A DNA stretch of 64,000 bases from the NCBI RefSeq assembly GCF_029227915.1, contig NC_079875.1, positions 9,667,001 to 9,731,000 of the forward strand. Direction: 5' to 3'. The translations under genes and the position numbers were made by a program. Shown piece by piece: positions 51,901 to 62,832 of this stretch. The notes beneath the pieces were generated by a model. It ran no database searches, was not told where the DNA came from, and saw only the letters and a program-made list of their open reading frames with translations. The stretch's first letter is position 1, and every line of letters starts with the position of its first letter. This DNA comes from Hydractinia symbiolongicarpus. Taxonomy: Eukaryota; Cnidaria; Hydrozoa; Anthoathecata; Hydractiniidae.

Positions 51901-54900
51901 ATTACATTACCAAAACCTGTCCAATCATTCGTCAGCTATTGCAATGCTCTCCTATAATAAAGTTGGATCGATTCTTGCGTCTGCTTGCCAACGCGGTTTG
52001 ATATATGTGAACCTTTTGGAGGTTTGTAACGGCATGTTTATAGTGTTAAAGCCAACCATTTTTGTTCACTAGGAGTTTGTAAATCTAGTTAAGATTTCCA
52101 TTTATAAAGAGATTTGAATGTACGTCTCTAATGCTTGTCTTTTTCTTGCATAGTTTTTAATTTATTCCAAAAGCGTACCTTTTCATTGGTAGGATCAAAC
52201 AAAGGGAGCCAATCAGATTAGCAAGAGCAACGCACCAATCACGTGCATGTTTTGGTTGGATGATTCTTCCTCACTTGCATATATTGGTCAATGTTCAAAG
52301 GTAACTAACGAAAATGTTGCTGTAATTGAGCTGGTAACAATCATATGGTGAATCCAGTGCCTCCATTCAGTGTATACTAAGGTCGATATCGATAGCACAG
52401 TATACAGAAGGGCGACTTTTCATAGGTCAAACTCTTGCGAAGAGACCCAAAGCTCGTCATAAAAAGTTATAACACATTCTTTTTAATTTCTTGTCATGTG
52501 TATTCTTTAAGAAGGTGAAAGTTTTAAGCTGGCCTGGGTAGTTTTTCCAGAGAAACAAAGATAGCGTTCACTGGTGATGTCGTTAACAACTTCTTGCCAT
52601 TTTTTTCTTAGGACATCATTGTTGTCAACGTACCACTTATTGAGGAATCGACAGAAACCGTGTTAGAACAACATGTGAAACAAATACTAAAAGATTTGAA
52701 AATAAAATCAAAACGAGAGGGCAAACATTTTTCGCTGTTTTTAAAGTTTATCCCCCATATGTTGAAAAGTCAATACAAGTTTGAACAGGTATGCTATCTG
52801 TGGAGGAGTGCAAAGTAAAACTCCATCATGTTGTAAACTAAATCTTTTAACCCAGAAATTGTGATTTTCTTTAGTAGGCAGTATTATTTACCCTTCAATA
52901 CCCTCATTTCTTAATGACTTGTGAGGTTCTCTTATGGTGATAAACTTTGTATATCTATTAACAGTCAAGCACTAAGTTGGGCTATGTTGTGGCGCCGTAG
53001 ATTAGTGGTTATAGCTCTCGTACTCTGTGCGGGAGACCGGGGTTCGATTCCTCTTGACGGCGATTCAACATGGGCGAGTGAATGTTACCATACCATAGGA
53101 CTCTCCATGGCCCCTCCTGGAAATAATAGACAGGGTATATCCCTCGATATTTGTGAGGCTAGCCATGTAAAATATGCACATCTATCTATCTATCATGTTG
53201 TCAACTTTTAAAATCTATAAGAATATTAATTAAAGTTTGCCATAGTTCAATTCCCCGTTCCCTCTATACGGCTAATTCGCAATGCATTATGGTAGTTGTA
53301 TTCTACAGTTTTCCCTCCCAGAAGCGAGAGTTTGTAAATAAATAACAGCATTCTTTTTATTGTGGCGATAATAACAAAAAGCCGTTATTGTTTGTGATAA
53401 TTTTCAAATCTCCTCAAGAAAATCATTATCTCCCTTATCCAAAACCCGTGTTATTGATGTAAACATTTAAATATTGTTAGTTAGTGAGGTTTTAGGAGTG
53501 AAAGAAGTCGAAATGGAAGTAATAAATAAGGATACAGATTTAGATATAATTTTAAGCTCTACAGATCTTGGGCCTAGCTTTTCTCAAAGCTCTTGTGTGG
53601 TACCAAGACCTGTTTTTAAAGAATTAACAAATGCCGAGAGGGACGAAGAAGTGGAGGAAAGAACACACGAAGATATAAGTCAATGGTCAACTGATCTTGC
53701 AGCTATGCCTTCGATCACCCAGGAGAAAATTCACCAATATTTAGTTCTTGGAAATAGCTGTGATAGCAAGCCGAAGGGTGCTACAAAGCATAAAATTCTT
53801 GGATACCAACTATTCAAGGAGAGCTACGTGAAGAAAGTGAGAGTTAAAAGTAATGTTATGGCTGAAAAATTAACTTTTCTTGTGAAATGTTTTGTAGCTG
53901 CTTCCATGAAAAGAGAAAAATATTCTGTTTATGTCCACCTGTGTCAAAGAAGTGGTGATATTTTGTATGCGAAATGTTTATGTAAAGCTGGAGCAGGAGG
54001 ATGCTGTAAGCATGTCGCAGCAGTTCTATTTCAATTGGTTGAATACAAACAGTTGGACTTAAAAATTGTCCCTGATGACAAGACATGCACAGATTTGTTA
54101 CAAAAATGGCATGTACCTGGAGAAAGTGCAAATTCTGCACCAATAAAATTTTCTGCAATGGCATTCGAGAAAGCAGACCTTACGAAAGACACAAATGAAA
54201 GTCGCAAAAGACCGTTGGTCACAGGAAATAGAAAATTTTGTTCTACACCACTGTTTGCACATGAGCCCTCAACCGAAAAAGTCAAAAAATTAGCGACAGA
54301 CTTATTTGAAATAGGGCAAGGAACTTCAATGGCATATTTATTACAAGGAAATGACTATAAACCATCATCATTTTATGACACATCTATAAAAGAATTTAAT
54401 TTTGAACAGACAAACAGTGAAACAGTTGAATTACGTCCGACAGTTAATTTATTTTTGCAGGCTCTTGACTTTGAACCAGAAATAGCAGAGTTATCAGATG
54501 AGCAAAAGTCATTTGTAAACAATTTCATTCATGTCAATGCCGAACAAGTTCGAGACATAGAAAAATCCACATGTACTCAGTATAAATGTGATATGTGGTA
54601 CACAGAAAGAAAGAAACGCATAACATCATCCAATTTTGGATCTATTATAAATAGAAGAAAAAATATACATCCAAAAAGCATATTACAAAAATGTCTAAAT
54701 AAAAATAAAAACTTTACATCAGAGGCCTGCAAATGGGGCTTAGAAAATGAAGTTAATGCTCTAAACTGGTATCAAACCGAGAAAAATATTGAAGTCGAAA
54801 AATGTGGTTTCGTTATTAATCCAAAATGGCCGTGGTTAGGTGCAAGTCCTGATGGCGCAACAACTTTGAATGGGAATGCTCGATTGATTGAGGTGAAGTG

Positions 54901-57900
54901 CCCATATTCAAAAAAGGATTGCTCTATTTCTGACGCATGCAAAGATAAAAATTTTTTTTTACAAATATCGAATGGCAAGCCAAAACTCAAAGAAAGACAT
55001 AATTATTTTCACCAATGTCAAGGTGTGATGGCAGTAACACAAGTCAATGAAATTGATTTTATTGTTTATACAAAAGTTGACCGACATGTGGAAACAATAG
55101 TTTTTCAAAAGGAAAAATGGAACAGAATTACTTTGCCTGAGCTAACACACTTTTATTTCACTTTCATGCACAGCAACATTACAGAACAACAGTGTGAGTA
55201 AATAAAATTGTTTCCTCACAATATTGTTTTGTCTTTATATTTCATGATCTAGTATATATATATATATAGTGTACGAAAGTTTATAATTTTTAGTCATTCG
55301 TATTTACATCTGGTACCAACTGTGGTAAAAAATTAACTAAATAACAACAAATAACCCATATCTTATTGAGTTCAGCAGCCATTGATAGTTTGAAAACTGT
55401 TTGTAAAATTCGGTAATTTTTTATACGTTCGATTGCTCGTTCGACATGTACACGTACAGATGCTATTCTTCTAGTTTCGTTTTCCTCTAATAAACTTAGC
55501 TGAGGTTTTCCATCTAAAAATGGTGGAATATTTAATGTTACTCCATCAGGTAAATCTTCCTCGAGCTCAAATCCTCTATCAGCCATCACAGAATCCCCAG
55601 GCTCTAGCAAATCGTATATACCACTATCTTTTGTTATTCGTTTATCCGAAAAGCGTCCACCATACAAATCAGAGACAAATGTCACTGATCCATCAGGAGC
55701 TATTCCGACTAATCCTTTTGCTGTATTATGGTGTTTGTAATTTGAAAAGGTACTGGACTGTGTGCGATATGACGTAGGCATTTCCACAAATACTTCTGTA
55801 CAATCTAATATGACACGGGTATTTGGGTAACTTTTTTGAAAACATTTCGGCATTCTATTTTGTACTGTTTCTTTTGAAGCCCATATTGGAAGCATACGGA
55901 ATTGTGAATGTAAAAAATCTGTCCATGTAATCAATATTCTGCTTATGTGACTTGTCGACATATTAAATCGAACAGCCATATCTTCTAACAAAAGTCCACA
56001 TCGAATTCGAACCAGTATCATAAAGAATTCTTCTTCTGCGCTCAATGATCGTGATCGGCCTCGTTTTGTAGAGTTTATATTTTTTGTATTTTCAGTGGTA
56101 GTATTTGAACCCCAATATATTAGTTTATTTGCAGCTGGTTGTAAATATTCTAAAACTGCTTTGAATAATTTATAAGATTCGAATCCGGTATAAAACTTAA
56201 AGTGTGCTTCATTGTGTTTAAACCGGTCAATTGAAAATGCTATGTCACTTATAGTGGCTTGTTGTTTTTCAATAGTTTGATCAAGTTCCTTTTCATGAAT
56301 TCTCATACAACTAATTTCGGCTCTCAATTTTTCCAACTCTTGTTTTAACTCTTCCTCCACAGATAATTCTGCAGCAATGTCATTTGTCGTAGCCCTCACA
56401 GGAGAAAATAGTTGCAATTTACAGTTTGTACTGTTGAGAGTTTTTCTTGGTTTGCTAGCTGTTGGTTTGATAGTTTTTGGGACTATTGTGGGAACATTGT
56501 TCATATATGTCTTCTTTCCACCAGTGAAATGAACAGAGCAAACTCTATGCGATGTAGAAGGTACAAAATCCTTTCTACTGATCATAAAAAGCCATTTCTT
56601 TCGAAGCTCTGAGTCTTTAGGAATGACATAAAAAGATAAGTCTGGATTCTTCTTTGAGTTGTTTTGACAGAGAGGTACACAGCAAGTTATCCCTCCTCCT
56701 TTACTTTTAGCTTGCAATAAAAAGCTTGAACTTGATGAAAAGTTTGAGCCAATGCTTGCAGGAGAGCCCAAGTTTTGAAAAAAACTGTTGTCTTGATTAG
56801 AATTTTGTATATCGCTTTGGTTTTGAGTAGAATTAAGGATGAAGTGTACTTGTTCGGCCATTTTTGTTACTACGAATGGTTTGTTTACGTTTTCGCGGAA
56901 TACAACTACCATAATGCATTGCGAATTAGCCGTATAGAGGGAACGGGGAATTAGGTGACACATTGCTTAATTAATCAGTTTTAATTAATCGCCAATAGTT
57001 TGTGTTGCTTAACTATGTGATATAGCCTAATTAGGCTACAATAGCCTTATTAGGTGCGTGACTAGCCTTATTAGGGGCGTGACTGATTGATCAACACAAA
57101 ATCAATGTTTTTCACTCTGAAAACGTTTTTTTATAACTGGTAGTATATATTCTATATTATAGAACCATGTGGGGACTGGTACGCAGCTAGTTTACTCATC
57201 CTATCTGCAGTCACTTACGAGTATAGCAATTCTACTAAAATATGACAATGTTGTTAATTTGCAAGCTGGTAGTGTGCGTTCTGAAGGAGAGTGTGACGGC
57301 CTACAATGGTTTCATTTGTTTTGTAAAACCGTTCGATCCGGGTTGGCACTTAAAAATAGAGTTGCTTTTCCTGAAACGTTTTGGGAGATGAGAAGAGAAG
57401 CGGAATTCTGTGAAATGAGCAAGGTATGTTGGGTAGCATGTGAGTAGAAATGCTCGCTTTGGAACCGACCCAGGAATTTTTTCTATAAATCGACTAGCAT
57501 CATTTTTAAGAACATTTCTATCGCTTTCCATTTTGATTCTGTAACACTATATGTTGCCAAAGTTCGGATCTGTATGCTTTCGCATATCAAAAATAAAATG
57601 TCTGTCGCGCCAACATTACATTATGATTTATGCAGGATAATTGAACGATCTTCAAACGTAAATATCTTCAGATATTTACGTATGAATTAGAATTAGAAAA
57701 ATAGCAAGTTGGGAATGTTATTATGTATACAATTATGTGATGAACAATCGAGTATATGTTTTCCATATTATAAATGATCATTGCAGTAAAATTGATGACC
57801 ATCCCCCAAACACACTGGACTGAACTATTAAATTTTTGTCCCTGAAATTTCGGATAGAGAGACAGGGATGAAATCAATTTCACGTTTAACATACACGTTG

Positions 57901-60900
57901 CAAGTCCCCTCCAATGGAAAAAGTGTTAGTGATGGCATACGCATGCGCGGTACGGAAAAGAATAAAAATGTTATAATGTCTTTGTTTTCTATAGGATAAC
58001 TCAGCATGGACCCTTCAACAAGACGAACAAATTATGCACTGGTTTAGCAATTCACCAAAAGACTGGGAACCAGAGTTGCCACAAAATGTTTACGTTTGGG
58101 GATCTGGGGCTCAAGGACAGCTGGCAGAAATTAGTCCCGGTCGATTAGAGCCTGATTTGGTGCCTTCCTTTACGCAAGTTCGCGAGATTGTGTGTGGTCA
58201 GAACTGCACGTTTCTTATCCAAACTAACGGTACAGTGCTTGCTTGTGGAGAAGGAAGCTATGGGAGGTTAGGCCTTGGAACGTCTGACGATGAGCCTTCA
58301 TTAACACCAATTACAGAACTTCAAGGTAGAATTTATGTCTTCAGAACAATTTGTGTTTGCTTATTTACATTTTTTATCTTTTATCAGTTTGATCACATGC
58401 TTTGTATTATAATGGTCCACTTTTCCACCGTTGAGATTTTAGGCCCTGTTTTCAAATTTTATATGACTAATCCTAATTTTGTGGGCGAATCTTAAACAGT
58501 TATCAAAAACAGAAGTGTAATTATTAAGGTCACTTTTTTTTAGGCTATATCATAGTACAATTGGCCACGTCGTTAGGTAGTGATGGTCACTCACTTGCAG
58601 TGGCAGACACTGGTGAAGTGTTCAGTTGGGGTGATGGCGATTATGGGAAGTTAGGGCATGGAAATAGTGAACGACAGCGAAAACCAAAACAAATTTTAGC
58701 ATTACAAAATCAACACGTCATTCAGGTAAGTTTATTTTTGTCCGTTGGTTGGTTATTCGTTTGGTTGATTAATTGCTTGGTAGTATTGAATGTAATTCCA
58801 GAAGGTTATATAAAGATACCCTGTATTTCGTTAGGTGGCATGTGGTTTTAAACATTCCGTAGCAGTCACTAATGATGGAAAAGTTTTTACATTTGGTCTT
58901 GGAGAAAATGGTCTACTTGGCGACGGCGGGAATTCACCAAGAAAAATTCCACAACAAGTGATGTCTCTTAAAGATGAGCACATTGGACAGGTACATAAAA
59001 ACTGTTCTTTAGTTTTTATGATTTTGTCACTAAGTTCACCTTAAATATATTTTTTAAAATTTGTTAAAAGCATGTATGTTTGAAGCAGCATTCAGGATTC
59101 AATAGTGAAATTTTATCGGGTGTAAAAGGGATGAATAGTTAGAGCTTTTTGACCATGTTAAACTAGCTGGGCATGCTGAAAATAACTCCACTGTTTAAAC
59201 TAAAAAGTGCTGGAATAGATTTAATACACAATTTTGTCTAAATGTCTGCACTTGTATTATGAATACCACGTTTTTGCACCTCTATTTCCACCATTTAAAA
59301 TAATAAACAGCGCGTTTCTATTTTCTTAAGGTAGCCTGTGGTAAACATCATACTCTAGCCTTGACGTCTGATGGTTGTAGACTGTACTCATGGGGGGATG
59401 GAGACTTTGGAAAGCTTGGTCTTGGCTCGGATACTTCAAAATCAACTCCGAATCTCGTTGAAAGTCTCCGTAATGTTGGACTGAAGAAAATTGCTTGCGG
59501 TTCAAATTTTTCTGTTGCACTTGGAAATAACGGAAGCCTGTACACATTTGGACATCGTAAGTAAATAGTGGCTGATATGTGCTTTTTAACTTGAGCTCCC
59601 AATTCTTCGAACCTCCAATAACTCGAACTTCCATAATTTAAACTGTTTTTTATTTTCACTTGAACTTTCTCTAATACTTTCTTATAAAACCCACTCTAAC
59701 TCGCATCCCCTATAACGCAAACATTCGCTAAGTCAAACTAATTTAATAATCCCCTGGTCTAAAATACTCGCGATAACTCGAACTCGAAAGGAAAACATTT
59801 AAAAACTGTTCTTCGTTAGAAAAATAAATTGCTTATTTGAAAGAGGTACGAACTTTCTTCACCAACAAATTTCAAAGCACATAAGAACATGTTTTTAATG
59901 AATATATATACAGTGTACTACTTCTTTTACTCGAAGTGTTTTCTTTGTTTGTTAGAGGTGCGAGTTACTTTTTTGTTTAGTTTATTCCTTTATTAAACCT
60001 CTTTTTGAAGGAAAACTAGTAATTGTGCTAAGCAAGATTTTTATTTCGCGGGGAGTATTTATGTTTAATATTGCACGAAATCAGTTGAGTAACTTGAATT
60101 TATACCCCCGTTTCTCACACAAACAATCATTTTTGCTCCCCTGATACACGTGGCACGTAAACATAACAAAATTAAAAAAAAAAAGTGTACCTTTAAAACA
60201 TTCCAATTTTACTCTAACCACGTATAGATTTCCTGGTGTGATCTCTTAATGTAATTTTTTTTCTTCTGCAGCAAACTTTATTGGAAATCCAGATGCTGCA
60301 ACGAAAGATACATCTATTCCGCAAGTAGTTCAACCACTGTCCGGCCACCCAGTCACTGATGTTGCCGTTGGGTGTGAGTTTGTGATCGCTTTGGATAGAG
60401 ACCAAAGTCTTTGGACATGGGGAACAAACTCTGAGGGACAGTTAGGAATCGGAACCAATGAGCCCCATTATACACCATGCTTTGTGAACATTGTAAGGGA
60501 TAAGAAACTAACAAGAGTCTCTGCGGGTAAGTTTTGCTCTCAGTATTGCTTGTTCTATATACCTTACTTGTACTAATATTTGCGCGTTATAAATTTCTCT
60601 ACAAATTACAAGGAAAATATTAAAAGTCAAGTGTTGGATGCGTTTCTTTTATGTTAACTGTAACATTATATTCTTGAGCGTATGCACGAAAATCAGTGCG
60701 CGTGAAAATTACAATAAGCAAAAAAGTACGAAAAATGTCTACAGTCGGTGACTTCTTCCGTAACAATAAATTTTTTGATTTATGTCCGTTTCCACAAGTA
60801 GTAATTTCTATATGAGCTAGTACAGCGGAATTAGGAAGATGCTGTCGTCAGCATTTCCATTTTGCTTAAAATTTGGGTTCTTTTGTGCCCTGACGTGGAT

Positions 60901-62794
60901 AAGTACGATAAGCGCACGCTGCTTAACTAATCTTACGCATTTACAGAATTTACATTTTTGCTGCCTTTTAAAATGTGGAGTATTGACGAGATAACAGCCC
61001 TTGCCGACTCTGAAAAGTGATTTCAGTGCTTTTATATGCACTTCATTGCAGAAGTAGAAAGTTAGAATCCACCTATGTGTTACGCAGTATATGGAACTTT
61101 CAGTTTTCTTGCAATTGCTGGAATCTTGAATTTACTGGAGTTTAATTTATTTCCTAGTGTCGGGAAATAAAAATTGCTTCCCGCCGTACTTCGTACCTTC
61201 TATAAGAAAGAATCTTTTTGACATCTTCGATATTAATAAAATGAAGTTTTTCTTCTTTTAAGGTACATCCCATTGTGCAGCATGGTCTGGTGCACTGGTT
61301 TGTGCTCGTCTACCGTTAAATTTAACACTGGGCACGCCTTCCCATATTCCACCATATTATCATACGTTGCAAAATGTGGAGCTAACAACAGTTCGTGGCC
61401 GACTTCAGGTGTTGTGGAAATTTTCAGAAATGGTGCACCAATGTTGGAAGTTAATGAGTTTAAATAGAATGGAGGTAAAGCGTTATTTGTGTCCACCAAT
61501 CAGTTTTCAAGTAATCTAATCGTGTTTTGTGTCCGCCAATCAATTTGCAAGTAATTATAATCGTGTTTTGTGTCCGCCAATCAATTTGCAAGTAATCATA
61601 ATCGTGTTTTATGTCCGCCAATCAATTTGCAAGTAATGATAACCCTTTTCCGTGTTCACTAATTACATTCCAAGTAATCACAATCGTTTTATTTTCACTT
61701 ATCACATTATAAATAAATATAAATCGTGTTTTGTGTCCACCAATCATTTGCAAGTAATCATAATCATTTTCTGTGTTCACACATGCAAGTATTCACAATT
61801 TTTTTGTTTCCACTAATCACATTATATTATTGTTTTTTGCGCCCATAGCATGAAATAATCTTTGTTCTTTCATCCATTTATATTGAAATTCCTAAGTCTT
61901 TTCTTGCCCGTCTTGTAATGTAAGGAAAACTCAAAAGAGCATATTTTTGAGAACTATTGCAGGTACTACAATCGTAGACATAATTATTGAAACAAATGCA
62001 GTTTTTTGTACATACGCCTGTATGTACAAAACAAAAGGAACGAATGGCAAATGCTCTTCTGCCATGAGGCATCAAAGCCGCCTGCTAAAATACACGATTC
62101 TAATATAGAAACAACGTAACCAGTGTTGGAGGCAAAATTCGAAAGTAACCTTGTTTCATTAAAGTTGGAATGATTTGCTTTTGGGTCTTTTTATATATTC
62201 ACTAAGCAAAGGGAATTTTTTTTTAATATGTACTTTGTGTACTATTAGTTAGAGAAATTGGGTATTGGTGACTCATACTCTTCCATAACCAATGAGAAGG
62301 TTTTATGCTTTTAGCAGGACCAGTAGCGATAGGTTTATCTTGACCAATGGTGTAACTGTGATCCATTTTGAATATATATTATTTTACTTTTATCTGATTT
62401 AATAGCATCTTATTTTAGTTTATGCAAGATGCTGTATCTAATATCTTCCACGATGGAGTGCTGAGATCTTTACTGACGATGAGAACACACTCCCTTCCGT
62501 TGGCGCGTGCATTGAGAGCAAGTTCTTCACAAACTAGAGTAGCTACACCAACGATTTCAGTAAAACGATTTGATACGAAGTGAGTACTGTTTTTTAATCG
62601 TATGAAATCTTGGACTAAGCACCATTTTTTGCTGTTGGGATAGGTTGCTAGGGAAAAGACCCTCTGGTTCGTGTTCAGCACTTAGGCGATTCGATTTATC
62701 CTTTTTTTGAAACGCGTTGTAAATCCTGCTCTAATGAAATTTTAATGCTGAAAATCACTCTAAAAAGACCGTAGTAAAGTATTCTTATGATTCG

Positions 62795-62832
<38 letters not shown>

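Larger units (their letters stand above)
53249..56952. mobile_element. Two-gene DNA transposon with perfect 55-bp inverted repeats (ISL2EU/IS4EU-like)
   Basis: The terminal inverted repeats 53249-53303 and 56898-56952 are identical over 55 bp (outer end aattccccgttccctctata). Between them lie two long convergent open frames: a SWIM/YqaJ nuclease-like protein (+) and a THAP/DDE transposase (-), with only 88 bp separating their stops. Identical ends and open frames indicate a young copy. The outermost AATT is palindromic on both sides. The element could therefore be flanked by a 4-bp AATT, or by a 2-bp AT duplication with ends TCCCCG. The insertion lies inside the HERC1 intron 52789-57162 and does not touch exons. 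The ISL2EU/IS4EU assignment rests on my knowledge that such elements pair a DDE transposase with a YqaJ-type protein; I could not compare sequences. Confidence 0.85.

Noticed and set aside
53474-53512. Longer start of the SWIM/YqaJ protein
   Set aside because: The first codon is TTG, not ATG; ATG at 53513 is the first usable start.
53856-54285. Minus-strand open frames opposite the SWIM/YqaJ gene
   Set aside because: Shadows of the real + strand gene.
56862-56963. 34-residue N-terminal extension of the transposase
   Set aside because: It translates the terminal inverted repeat; the ATG at 56861 lies just inside the element and is the plausible start.
61489-61825. CRISPR-like array
   Set aside because: The repeats are contiguous and diverged, with no unique spacers, in a eukaryotic intron: a minisatellite.
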